Assembly: GCA_902543375.1 (NCBI GenBank)
Contig: CACBYE010000002.1
Span: 1 to 64,000 of the forward strand
DNA: 64,000 nucleotides
Source of the DNA: an uncultured Pelagibacteraceae bacterium
GTDB lineage: Bacteria; Pseudomonadota; Alphaproteobacteria; Pelagibacterales; Pelagibacteraceae
Direction of reading: 5' to 3'
The notes under the pieces are model-generated. The model was not told where the DNA came from. It was given only the letters and a program-made list of their open reading frames with translations, and searched no databases. The translations under genes were made by a program, and so were the position numbers. This document shows, piece by piece, positions 53,360 to 61,941 of this stretch (position 1 is its first letter; each line of letters starts with the position of its first letter).

Positions 53360-56300
53360 ACAACTCTTTTTTTAATTCCAAGTCTATTATGTCAATTCTT
53401 TTTGTATTTTTTGCTAATGCAAGATACATCGAAGGAGTGACGTACAAAGTAAAGAACGTTGAAATTATCATTCCTCCTAGGATTGTAGAACCAACTGCTA
53501 ATCTTGAACCCTCGCCTGCACCTGGACCAAAATTTCCAATCACTAAAGGCATCATTGCGATCATTGTACTTAGTGATGTCATTATAATTGGTCTAAACCG
53601 AACAGCGCACGCCTCTTTGACAGCCAACTCGATTGTTTTTCCAGTAGATCTAATTTGATTTGCATAATCAACAATTAAAATACTATTCTTGGTTGAGATA
53701 CCTATTAGTATGATTAATGCAATTTGAGAAAAAATATTTACAGAGCTATTTAAAAATAAAATAAAGACCAATCCTCCAAAAATAGCCAAAGGCACAGTTA
53801 AGATTATTACAAATGGATGAACAAAAGAGTTGAATGTTGCAGCCATAACCAAATAAGCAGTTAGTAAAGCTAAAGCAAAAATTATAAACAATTCATTACT
53901 TGTCTCTTTAATTTCCTCTGATTTTCCTTTCCAAGTAATTTGGTTTTCTGGCGCTAAATCAATCATCACATTTTCAAAGTATTTTATCGCTTCTGTTAAG
54001 GTATATGCCTCACTAATATTTGCAGAAATTGTCACTGCTCTTTGTCTATTATATCTAGCAAGCTCCTTTGCTGAACCTTCTTCCTTAAAACTCACAAGAT
54101 TTGCTAAAGATATTAATTTTTCATTTGTTTCCGAGCGAACAAATATTTTTGAAATACCCTCTTTATTTCGTCGATCAGATAAATATTGTTGAACAATTAT
54201 TGGATACTCTTTGCCTAGTTTATTAAAAGTTGTTATTTTTTTTCCTCCGTAAAGTGTTTCAAGTGTTTCACCAATTGATTTAGTTGAAACACCTAAATCT
54301 TTAGCTTTATTTTTATTTATTATCAATTTTACTTCTGGCTTGTTTCGATTGTAATCAGATTCAATTCTTGAGAGATTTTTATTAGATCTAAGTTTTCGTA
54401 TTATTTTTTTTTGTATTGCCTCAAGTTCTTCGTAAGTATTTCCATAAATGACCATTTGTACAGGTTTGTTGTAATTTGATACTCTAATAGATTGAGGAGA
54501 TATAGGAAAAGCTAGAGCCTGGGGTAAAGTTACTATTTTACCAATTGCCTCTCTAAGAACAACTTGTTGACCCTTTTTACGATTTTTCCAATCATCAAGT
54601 AGAGCGATTATTATAAAACTATTATATGAATTAGCTGAATTTCCAAATCCTGGAACACGCATTATAAATCTTGAATATGGACTATCCTCAGCTTGTAGCA
54701 GAGGAATAAGTCTTGCCTCTACTTTTTGGGCTTGTTCTTGGGTATATTCAAATGAACTTCCTTCATCAGTTGAACCAATTATCAGATATGCTCCCCTATC
54801 CTCCATAGGCAAAAGCTCTTTTTTTGAAAAACTAAATAAAAGCACTGAGGCAATTATTATAAAAATAATAAAAAAACTTACACTTTTAGTTTTATTGATA
54901 ACATTAACTAAAGTTTCTTCATAAAAGTTTGCAAAGTTAGTGAAAAGTTTTTCAAATTTTTGAATAAATTTTTTTTTTGATTTTTTTTTGTATAAAAATT
55001 TACTTGCTAGCATTGGCGACAAAGTTAATGCAACAAAAGAAGAAACCACAATTGAAAAAGATAATGCAATCGCTGTTTCTCTGAATAATGTTCCAGAAAT
55101 TCCCTCAATAAATATTAATGGTAAGAAAACTGCTACTAAAATTAGTGTAGTAGCAACAATAGCAAAAGAAATTTGTTTAGATCCTTTATAAGCTGCAACA
55201 AGTGGTGTTTCACCATTCTCTATTCTTCTGTATATTGCGTCTGTCATAATTACTGAGTCATCTGTGATTATGCCAATCGCTAAAATAAAACTTAAAAGCA
55301 CAAAAATATTAATTGAAAGACCAAATATGTATAAGCCCAGAAAAGATGCTATTAAGCTTACTGGGAGTGCAATAGCAGGCACAATAACTGCTTTTAAGTT
55401 TCCCAAAAATAAATAAATTATCAATACTACCAAAACAAAAGCAATCACCAAAGTTTTATAAACTTCTTCAATTGCAGCCTCAACATAGTTAGCCCTATTG
55501 AAAGAAACTCTTAAATCTAATTCCTCTGGTAAAGATTTTTTTACCTCAACGATTTTTTTTTTGATATCATTTGAAAGTTCCACTGTTGAAGCACCACTTC
55601 TTGCGTAGATACCTATCCCTACAGTTTTCAAATTTATTTGATCTTTAGTTTGAGCTTTAAAAAGAGTTTTTTCTGATACCGGGCCAAATTCAACATTTGC
55701 TACATCTGATAAAAGAATTACTCGATTACTAGTTTTTTTGATGGGTATTTGATTTATAGTATCAATATCATTGTATGATTTATCTAGATTTAGTGTTAGA
55801 TCAATATTGTCTGCTTCCAACGTTCCTGCAGGCAAACTTACATTTTCACCGCGAATAGCAAATTCAACTTCCTTAATGGTTAAATCATTAGCAGCAAGTT
55901 TTATAGGATCAATCCAAACTCTAATACTTAATTCTCTTAATCCACCTACTCTAATTCTTCCGACATTTTTTACACTTGAAAACTGGTCCACAAGATATCT
56001 TTCTGCGTAGTCTCCTAATTCAAGATCACTCCACGAGGAAGAGGATAACGATAGCCACATAGTTGTTGTAAATCCCGCAGCTCTTTTAAGTATTTGTGGT
56101 GGATCTGACTCAGTTGGTAAGTTATCTACAATTCTTGCAACTCTTTCTCTGATGTCATTGGCAGCGTTATCTAGATCAATACTTGTGTCAAACTCAACAT
56201 TAATTGTGCTTCTACCATTTTCAGATTTCGAGTCTATATTCTTTATACCTTCAGCCCCACCAATAACATCCTCGACAACTTGTGTGACTTCTTGATCTAC

Positions 56301-56477
56301 TATCGAAGCTGCTGCAGACTTGTAGTCTACTTGAACTTGAACAACAGGTGGTTGAATTCCATTGGGTAATTCTCTAACGGGTAATTTCCAAAATACAAAT
56401 AAACCAAATATGATTAGTATTAGGGACATAACCCAAGATACGGTCGGTCTTTTAATACTTAGTTCAGTAATAAACAT
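53349..56477 (-). CDS. RND-family efflux transporter, inner-membrane pump
   Basis: A proton-driven efflux pump subunit of 1042 aa (AcrB/MexB-like HAE1 group). It has an N-terminal transmembrane helix (ISLxWVMSLILIIFGLFVF region), two large periplasmic loops and two sets of membrane helices. The proton-relay aspartates are in IITDDSVIMTDAIYR near residue 403 and the lysine is in ISTKNSILIVDYANQ. Drug, lipid or detergent efflux is typical; the substrate is unknown. Its ATG overlaps the upstream adaptor stop by one base. No outer-membrane channel gene lies nearby. Confidence 0.93.
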   Translation of the reverse strand: MFITELSIKRPTVSWVMSLILIIFGLFVFWKLPVRELPNGIQPPVVQVQVDYKSAAASIVDQEVTQVVEDVIGGAEGIKNIDSKSENGRSTINVEFDTSIDLDNAANDIRERVARIVDNLPTESDPPQILKRAAGFTTTMWLSLSSSSWSDLELGDYAERYLVDQFSSVKNVGRIRVGGLRELSIRVWIDPIKLAANDLTIKEVEFAIRGENVSLPAGTLEADNIDLTLNLDKSYNDIDTINQIPIKKTSNRVILLSDVANVEFGPVSEKTLFKAQTKDQINLKTVGIGIYARSGASTVELSNDIKKKIVEVKKSLPEELDLRVSFNRANYVEAAIEEVYKTLVIAFVLVVLIIYLFLGNLKAVIVPAIALPVSLIASFLGLYIFGLSINIFVLLSFILAIGIITDDSVIMTDAIYRRIENGETPLVAAYKGSKQISFAIVATTLILVAVFLPLIFIEGISGTLFRETAIALSFSIVVSSFVALTLSPMLASKFLYKKKSKKKFIQKFEKLFTNFANFYEETLVNVINKTKSVSFFIIFIIIASVLLFSFSKKELLPMEDRGAYLIIGSTDEGSSFEYTQEQAQKVEARLIPLLQAEDSPYSRFIMRVPGFGNSANSYNSFIIIALLDDWKNRKKGQQVVLREAIGKIVTLPQALAFPISPQSIRVSNYNKPVQMVIYGNTYEELEAIQKKIIRKLRSNKNLSRIESDYNRNKPEVKLIINKNKAKDLGVSTKSIGETLETLYGGKKITTFNKLGKEYPIIVQQYLSDRRNKEGISKIFVRSETNEKLISLANLVSFKEEGSAKELARYNRQRAVTISANISEAYTLTEAIKYFENVMIDLAPENQITWKGKSEEIKETSNELFIIFALALLTAYLVMAATFNSFVHPFVIILTVPLAIFGGLVFILFLNSSVNIFSQIALIILIGISTKNSILIVDYANQIRSTGKTIELAVKEACAVRFRPIIMTSLSTMIAMMPLVIGNFGPGAGEGSRLAVGSTILGGMIISTFFTLYVTPSMYLALAKNTKRIDIIDLELKKELSKK

Positions 56478-57346
56478 TATTTATTTATAGGTTTTATTTT
56501 TCCACGAGGTCTTACCTTTTTTAGACCCTCAGCTACAATTATATCACCTGCAGTTAAGCCTGAAATTATTTCAATGTTGCTATCACCTCTCAAGCCAGTT
56601 TTTACCTCAGTTTTATTTGCAATATTTTCCTCATTAATTTTGTAAACATATGATTTATCGCCTTCAATCATCACACTTGTATCAGGCACACTAAGAGAAT
56701 CTCTTAATTCAAATTTAATTCTTACTTCCAAAAGTGAACCTGAAATTAGTTCTAAATTTTGATTTTTTACTTTTATTCTTGATAACAAACTTCTTGTATC
56801 TGCATTTATTCTGCTTGAAACAAAATCTATCTCACCTAAATAAGTTTTATTTTTAAAACTAGATAATGTAACCTCGACTGGAAGACCTTTTTTTATAGAG
56901 GCAGAATAAGTCTCTGGAATTTTAATATCCGAGTAAATTGTCGAGTTATCATCAAGTGTGATGATAAATATGTTACTTGAAACAAGAATATCCTCTGTTA
57001 AACCAGTGTAGCCTAATACTCCGCTAAATGGAGCTAAAATATCTCCACTTTTTAATTTAATTAAAACATCTCCTTCTTTTACAAAGTTCTTTAATTTTAG
57101 GTCTTCAAAAAGATCATCTTTTTTAATTTTAAAAGTTTTTGATTTCTTTGAAATTGCTGTACCATAGGTTTCTATTTGTTCAGAAAATTCTTTTTCAATA
57201 ACTTCAGTTACAATTATTCCTGGTGGCGGTCTCTTACTAAATTTCTTTTTAAAATGATTGCCAATCATTGATCTTCCAACAATTACAATTGTAATTATTA
57301 AAAAAAATACAAATATTATTGATATCGTTTTCGTAGATCTTTTCAT
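56477..57346 (-). CDS. RND efflux periplasmic adaptor (membrane fusion protein)
   Basis: A 289-aa adaptor protein that links the pump to an outer-membrane channel. A membrane anchor lies at about residues 8-26. The lipoyl/barrel-sandwich halves are recognisable (KNFVKEGDVLIKLKSGDILAPFSGVLGY, shown by FVKEGDVLIKL and APFSGVLGY). A beta-barrel follows, then the membrane-proximal GLTAGDIIVAEGLKKVRPRG segment. It is shorter than AcrA (~397 aa) because the alpha-helical hairpin between the lipoyl halves is almost absent. It is co-transcribed with the pump. Confidence 0.88.
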   Translation of the reverse strand: MKRSTKTISIIFVFFLIITIVIVGRSMIGNHFKKKFSKRPPPGIIVTEVIEKEFSEQIETYGTAISKKSKTFKIKKDDLFEDLKLKNFVKEGDVLIKLKSGDILAPFSGVLGYTGLTEDILVSSNIFIITLDDNSTIYSDIKIPETYSASIKKGLPVEVTLSSFKNKTYLGEIDFVSSRINADTRSLLSRIKVKNQNLELISGSLLEVRIKFELRDSLSVPDTSVMIEGDKSYVYKINEENIANKTEVKTGLRGDSNIEIISGLTAGDIIVAEGLKKVRPRGKIKPINK

Positions 57347-57353
57347 ATAAAAT

Positions 57354-58169
57354 TTAAATTAATCCGTATTCGGCCCAAGAGCCATCATATATACAAGGAA
57401 GATATTTATCATTAATTAGAGAATAAGCTAGTGCCAAAACACACGCTGTAACACCAGAACCACATGAAAAAACAATATTTTTTTGTTCTAAATTTTCTAA
57501 ACTTATCTTAAAAATTTTTTTAAGTTCATTGTTATTTTTAAAAGTTTTATCAATATTCAGGCAGTCGTTAAATGGTATACAAAAAGAGTTTTTTATACAT
57601 CCGCTTCTAAGACCTTTTCTGGGCTCAGGGATTTTACCTTCAAATCTTTCTCTACTTCGAGCATCAATCAATGTGAATTTTTTTTCGTCTATATTTTGAT
57701 CAATAGCTTGTTTACTCTTAACAAGATCTTTTCTCTCAGTACTTTTATAATCTGATTTTTCTAAATTTAAAATTTCATCAGTTACTCTCTTTTTTTCTTT
57801 AAGCCATTTTCTCAAACCACCATTTAAAACATTTATTAATTTTGGATCATGTCCGTAATAGATAAAATTAAACCAGCCACGACATGAGCTTATAACATCT
57901 GAATTATCATAAATGACTATTTGATCATTTTTTTTAATTCCCATATTTGAAACAATTGCATCCCAACTTATTTGGTCAACTAACATGTGTGGTAAAGAGG
58001 TGTCTTTTTTTGAATTTTCATCTATATCAAAAAAAATTGCGTTAGGTATATGAAGGGATTTATATTCCTCAAATCCACTTCTCTGTGTTTGAGGCATATG
58101 CCAAGAACAATCAATAATTTTTACCTCAGAAAGGTTTTTTTCTAACCAATCAGTTTCGACTAAAGACAT
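57354..58169 (-). CDS. sseA: 3-mercaptopyruvate/thiosulfate sulfurtransferase
   Basis: A two-rhodanese-domain protein of 271 aa that transfers sulfane sulfur. The N-terminal inactive domain starts LVETDWLEKNL and SWHMP. The active-site loop in the C-terminal domain is Cys236-GSGVTA, which is the mercaptopyruvate-type loop. The segment FDIDENSKKDTSLPHML is typical of SseA. It lies seven bases before the adaptor gene and one base after msrA on the same strand. Confidence 0.92.
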   Translation of the reverse strand: MSLVETDWLEKNLSEVKIIDCSWHMPQTQRSGFEEYKSLHIPNAIFFDIDENSKKDTSLPHMLVDQISWDAIVSNMGIKKNDQIVIYDNSDVISSCRGWFNFIYYGHDPKLINVLNGGLRKWLKEKKRVTDEILNLEKSDYKSTERKDLVKSKQAIDQNIDEKKFTLIDARSRERFEGKIPEPRKGLRSGCIKNSFCIPFNDCLNIDKTFKNNNELKKIFKISLENLEQKNIVFSCGSGVTACVLALAYSLINDKYLPCIYDGSWAEYGLI

Positions 58170-58170
58170 A

Positions 58171-58614
58171 TTACCTTTTTTCTAAATATTTTTGATGGTA
58201 TTCTTCGGCTGGACAATAATTTTTTAATAAAGAAATTTTTGTAACTACTTTTCCTGATAATCGCTCATTCACATCGTTTAACACTTTTTCTGCAATTTTT
58301 TTTTGATTGTCATTTAAATAAAATATTTCACTTCTATATTGAGTTCCAAAATCTGGTCCCTGAGAATTTAAAGTAGTAGGGTCATGAATTTGGAAAAAAA
58401 TTTTTAAAATCTTTTCGTATGTTATAGTCTTTTCATCATACTCTAACTTTACCACCTCAGCATGATTTGTGTTTCCAGTGCAAACTTCTTTATACGTCGT
58501 GACAGAGCTATCACCACCACAGTAACCAACTTCTGTTTTGATTATACCATCTATTTTACTGAATTTAATTTCAGGTCCCCAAAAACATCCAAGAGCTAAA
58601 ACTGCTATTTCCAT
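58171..58614 (-). CDS. msrA: Peptide methionine sulfoxide reductase MsrA
   Basis: It repairs methionine-S-sulfoxide in proteins. The 147 aa protein is short for the family but has the catalytic Cys10 in GCFWGPE, and VGYCGGD, HAEVVKLEYDE, FFQIHDPT and GTQYRSEIFY. The end (NYCPAEEYHQKYLEKR) keeps one likely resolving Cys. It shares a transcript with sseA and is divergent from the EamA transporter gene. Confidence 0.95.
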   Translation of the reverse strand: MEIAVLALGCFWGPEIKFSKIDGIIKTEVGYCGGDSSVTTYKEVCTGNTNHAEVVKLEYDEKTITYEKILKIFFQIHDPTTLNSQGPDFGTQYRSEIFYLNDNQKKIAEKVLNDVNERLSGKVVTKISLLKNYCPAEEYHQKYLEKR

Positions 58615-58649
58615 TGATAAAGATTTAATTTAATCTACAAATTATTCAT

Positions 58650-59534
58650 ATGCTTAGTAAAAATCAATTGGGATTTTTGTACATGTTTATGTCCATTTGT
58701 GCATTTTCATTAATGGATTTAATTGTAAAGTGGTCTGTAGATTATCCCATTGGTCAGGTATTGTTTTTTAGAGGTTTTTTTGGGATAATCTTTTACTTTT
58801 TTATAATCCCAAGAGAAAGATTTAACAACTTTTATAAAACTCAACGACCAGGATTGCATGCATTAAGGTGTGGCTCTGGGCTAATAGCATTAATTGCAAT
58901 TTTTATTGCTTTAAGACAGTTGCCATTAGCAACAGTTGTAAGCATATCTTTTGCTGCTCCAATATTTACAACTATATTGTCTATATTCTTACTAAATGAG
59001 AAAGTTGGAATTTTTAGGTGGTTAGCTGTCATTATAGGCTTTGTTGGAATTCTTGTAATTACAGAACCTGGGATTACCGAATTAAACATTTATTATATTT
59101 TTCCAATCATATTCTGTTTAGGTCTTTCTTATGTAGCAATAACAATTAGACAACTGTCAACAACTGAACCAGTATGGTTAATTTCTTTTTATTTTTCCTT
59201 AGCAATAACGTTACTGAGTTTTTTAACTATCCCTCAGGGCTGGATTATGCCTACTTTTAATCATTTTATACTTTTATCTTTGATAGGTATTTTTGGTGGC
59301 GTTGCAAACTTGTGGTTAAGTCAATCATATAAATTTTCAGAAGTTTCTTTAGTAACTCCTCTTAAATATTTAGCTTTAGTTTTCGCTATAATATTTGGGT
59401 ATTTTATTTGGAATGAAATACCAACATTTAAAACATTGATAGGTGCTTTATTAGTAATTGTTTCAACACTTATCATTTTTAGACGAGAAATTTATAAAAA
59501 AAAGATTATTACTTCTAGGCCAATTAATGACTAG
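58650..59534 (+). CDS. EamA/DMT-family transporter
   Basis: An inner-membrane drug/metabolite-type permease of 294 aa with about ten hydrophobic helices in two EamA repeats (about 8-135 and 148-280). Repeat signatures are SFAAPIFTTILSIFLLNEKVG and PLKYLALVFAIIFGYFIWNE. The substrate cannot be predicted; relatives export amino acids or other metabolites. Its stop overlaps the start of alkA by eight bases. Confidence 0.88.
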   Translation: MLSKNQLGFLYMFMSICAFSLMDLIVKWSVDYPIGQVLFFRGFFGIIFYFFIIPRERFNNFYKTQRPGLHALRCGSGLIALIAIFIALRQLPLATVVSISFAAPIFTTILSIFLLNEKVGIFRWLAVIIGFVGILVITEPGITELNIYYIFPIIFCLGLSYVAITIRQLSTTEPVWLISFYFSLAITLLSFLTIPQGWIMPTFNHFILLSLIGIFGGVANLWLSQSYKFSEVSLVTPLKYLALVFAIIFGYFIWNEIPTFKTLIGALLVIVSTLIIFRREIYKKKIITSRPIND

Positions 59535-60162
59535 CGTTCCTAAATACTGGAGTAAAGCAAAAAAGTACTTATCAAAAAAAGATAAAATTCTCTCAAAATT
59601 AATTAAAAGTTATCAAAGCCCATCTGAAACTATTCTAACGACAAGACGTGATATTTTCTACTCATTGTGTAAAAGCATAATTGGACAACAAATTAGTGTC
59701 GCTGCAGCAAACTCTGTCTTTTTTAAATTTAAAAAAAAATGTAAAAATAAGATTAATGCAAAAACTGTATCAAATCTGACCTTTTCTCAACTAAAGAGCT
59801 GTGGGCTCAGTCGGCAAAAGGTTTTAGGAATTAAAAGTTTAGCCAAACAAACTATTGAAAAAACTTTTAATCCTAAATTAATTTCAAAAATGACTGATGA
59901 AGAGGCTATAGACTATCTATCAAATTTAAGACAGATAGGGAGATGGTCTGCTGAAATGATCCTATTATTTACTTACAATAGATCCAACATTTGGCCTATT
60001 CAAGATATTGGTTTATTAAGAGCGATTTCTAAAAATTACAAAAAAAAATATTTACCCCCAGAAAAATTTGTAAAGTTATTAAAAAAAAGATTTACTCCTT
60101 ATTGTTCTGTTGCGACTTGGTATTTATGGAGAAGCATAGACCCTGAGCCTATTCAATACTAA
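59527..60162 (+). CDS. alkA: DNA-3-methyladenine glycosylase II (AlkA-type)
   Basis: A base-excision repair glycosylase of the HhH-GPD superfamily, 211 aa with the ATG at 59527. Residues 49-63 (KSIIGQQISVAAANS) open the domain. The helix-hairpin-helix is LRQIGRWSAEM near 134-143 and the catalytic aspartate is Asp160 in WPIQDIGL. An upstream TTG at 59458 would extend 77 bases into the EamA gene and adds unrelated hydrophobic residues, so I reject it. Its 3' end overlaps the convergent DUF1330 gene by 14 bases. Confidence 0.88.
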   Translation: MTSVPKYWSKAKKYLSKKDKILSKLIKSYQSPSETILTTRRDIFYSLCKSIIGQQISVAAANSVFFKFKKKCKNKINAKTVSNLTFSQLKSCGLSRQKVLGIKSLAKQTIEKTFNPKLISKMTDEEAIDYLSNLRQIGRWSAEMILLFTYNRSNIWPIQDIGLLRAISKNYKKKYLPPEKFVKLLKKRFTPYCSVATWYLWRSIDPEPIQY

Positions 60163-60448
60163 ATCCTTCAACAACCTGCATATGTCTTTTTGTTGTTTTT
60201 TCAGCCAATGACCAACTATCTTGATATTCTTTAGAAGCATGACACTCTAATGCTTTATCATAACTTGGAAATTCCCACACAACGGTTCTACAGAAATCAT
60301 CTCCATTAAAAGTTTCATGTTTTCCACCTCTTACAAGAGGTACACCACCATAACTTTTAATAATTGGTGTTGCTAGCTCGGAATATTTCTTAATATTTTC
60401 TTGGTTATCTATTTTAAAGTACAAACTTACCCAGTATCCTTTTTTCAT
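60149..60448 (-). CDS. DUF1330 family protein
   Basis: A small 99-aa protein of the dimeric alpha+beta-barrel (ferredoxin-like) DUF1330 family. It shows the usual pattern YWVSLYFKIDNQENIKKY, GGVPLVRGGKHETF and VVWEFPSYDKALECHASKEYQ (quoted in part). The function of the family is unknown; most members are single-domain and cytoplasmic. It lies one base downstream of the GT17 gene on the same strand. Confidence 0.85.
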   Translation of the reverse strand: MKKGYWVSLYFKIDNQENIKKYSELATPIIKSYGGVPLVRGGKHETFNGDDFCRTVVWEFPSYDKALECHASKEYQDSWSLAEKTTKRHMQVVEGFSIE

Positions 60449-60449
60449 G

Positions 60450-61340
60450 TTAGTCTATCCATTCTTGATAATTATGTAAATTATCTTGCAAAAATTTTGG
60501 TAATCTGTCTAGTGGATATTTTTCAAGTTTTTTACCATGACCTATTTTTTGGGTCCTTTTATCTAAAGTTAGATCATAAATTGCTATTTTATTTTTAATT
60601 ATATTATTGATTTCATTTATAGAAATAGGGTTCACATCGAACTCCCTGTGATGGAGATATGATCTTAGTTTATGTTCTATTTCTTCAGCACTTTTTAGGT
60701 TTGTAAAATGCCATCCTCCATTTTCTATTATTTTGAGGTCTATAAACTTTGTTTCAGAAAATAAAACATCAAATCTATATAAAGAATATTTTCTATCTTT
60801 AATGTTTCTCAACCATTGAGGAGATTTTAAATATTTTTTCTTACAAGCTTTAGTCCCAGTCCAATTAAAGTTGGGTAATTTAAGATTAAATTTATAATAA
60901 AACATTTCCTGTTTAAACATTATTATTTTTTGATTAATGTTACCAATTTCCAATCTTTCTAAGTTTGGTATCTCATCTACATCTGAAATTAAAATCAAGT
61001 CTTCTTCATTTGCATCTTCTAATCCATTGAGTATAAAGTTTCTTTGTCCATTTTCTCTTAAGATTGAATTAAATATATATTTTCTTGATTTATCGTCTTC
61101 ATGCTCATCATTCAAAATTTCTTTAATATTATTAGGTTTTTTTTCGTATACTAAATAAATAATTTTATTTTTAAATTTCTCAAACTTTTTATTATCAAAT
61201 TGAAGCTCTCTCTTATCACCTTTATGTGTGAAGCTACTTTCAACGATTACAAAGTAGTCAACGTATTTATCAAGCATATTGAGCCTTAGATCTAAAACAA
61301 CGTCTTCGTTGAAATACATGAAACAATCAAATATTTTCAT
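60450..61340 (-). CDS. Glycosyltransferase family 17 protein
   Basis: A putative N-acetylglucosaminyltransferase-like enzyme of 296 aa. The N-terminus MKIFDCFMYFNED and VDYFVIVESSFTHKG, plus a DVD motif (Asp120-Val-Asp122 in LILISDVDEIPN), match GT17, the family of bacterial and eukaryotic beta-1,4-GlcNAc transferases. GGWHFTNLKSAEEIEHKLRSY is also typical. It is isolated from other sugar genes here. A role in surface polysaccharide or glycan decoration is possible, but the acceptor is unknown. It is divergent from the phosphoribosyltransferase gene. Confidence 0.82.
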   Translation of the reverse strand: MKIFDCFMYFNEDVVLDLRLNMLDKYVDYFVIVESSFTHKGDKRELQFDNKKFEKFKNKIIYLVYEKKPNNIKEILNDEHEDDKSRKYIFNSILRENGQRNFILNGLEDANEEDLILISDVDEIPNLERLEIGNINQKIIMFKQEMFYYKFNLKLPNFNWTGTKACKKKYLKSPQWLRNIKDRKYSLYRFDVLFSETKFIDLKIIENGGWHFTNLKSAEEIEHKLRSYLHHREFDVNPISINEINNIIKNKIAIYDLTLDKRTQKIGHGKKLEKYPLDRLPKFLQDNLHNYQEWID

Positions 61341-61389
61341 ATGTTCTTTTTTAATCTTTTTTAATTTTTTTTATATGATAAAAAAATTT

Positions 61390-61917
61390 ATGGCAGATAA
61401 ATTAATTATATCATTTGAAGAATATACAAAAATTGTTGAAAAATTAGCCATCGAAATCCACAATAATTACCATCCCACTGTCTTAGTTGGAATAATGAGG
61501 GGTGCTGCACCAATTATTGACATACTTTCGAGAATATTAAAACTTCCTATAGCATATATTGTTATCCAAAGTTATTCAGGAAAAGGCATTGAGGACCAAC
61601 AAGGTCAACTAATGTTTGCAAGGGAAATAAGCTCACTAGCAAATGATAAAGATTTTAAAAAGGTACTCTTAATTGATGATTTATCAGATACAGGCTTAAC
61701 TTTAAATAAGAGTATAGAATGGTTGAAGAGTTACGGACCAACAAAAAATTTTATTAAAGAAATTAAGACAGCCTGTTTATGGAAAAAAAAATCCTCAACT
61801 TTTGAACCAGATTTTTGTCCTATTAAGCTCGATTCAGATCCTTGGATTGTTCAACCAACTGAACATTATGAGGAAATATCTATAAAAGAGATTATCAAAA
61901 AAAGTAAACAGGGCTAG
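61390..61917 (+). CDS. Purine phosphoribosyltransferase (Gpt/Hpt-like)
   Basis: A type I phosphoribosyltransferase of 175 aa with the chosen start. The PRPP loop is VLLIDDLSDTGLTL (about residues 92-105), and VGIMRGAAPIIDIL precedes it. Similarity is to xanthine/guanine/hypoxanthine enzymes. The ATG at 61390 (MADKLIISFEEY) is preferred; an ATG at 61375 is close, and a longer frame from 61279 would lie over the divergent GT17 gene. It converges on a purine permease, suggesting salvage of imported bases. Confidence 0.78.
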   Translation: MADKLIISFEEYTKIVEKLAIEIHNNYHPTVLVGIMRGAAPIIDILSRILKLPIAYIVIQSYSGKGIEDQQGQLMFAREISSLANDKDFKKVLLIDDLSDTGLTLNKSIEWLKSYGPTKNFIKEIKTACLWKKKSSTFEPDFCPIKLDSDPWIVQPTEHYEEISIKEIIKKSKQG

Positions 61918-61932
61918 TTGACTAGCCCTGTT
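61907..61932. terminator. Bidirectional intrinsic terminator
   Basis: AACAGGGCTAG, loop TTGA, CTAGCCCTGTT: an 11-bp perfect stem at 61907-61932, unusually GC-rich for the window. It includes the stop of the phosphoribosyltransferase. On the minus strand it is followed by TTTACTTTTTTTG, a good U tract; on the plus strand the tail is AT-rich but less uniform. Confidence 0.8.
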
Positions 61933-61941
61933 AATATTTAT

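Noticed and set aside
59458-59526. TTG start extending alkA into the EamA transporter gene
   Set aside because: The ATG at 59527 leaves an ordinary 8-base overlap and gives a normal HhH-GPD protein; the extension translates transporter sequence out of frame.
61279-61389. Longer N-terminus for the phosphoribosyltransferase
   Set aside because: It would overlap the divergent GT17 gene by about 60 bases and adds hydrophobic residues not expected in this cytosolic family.
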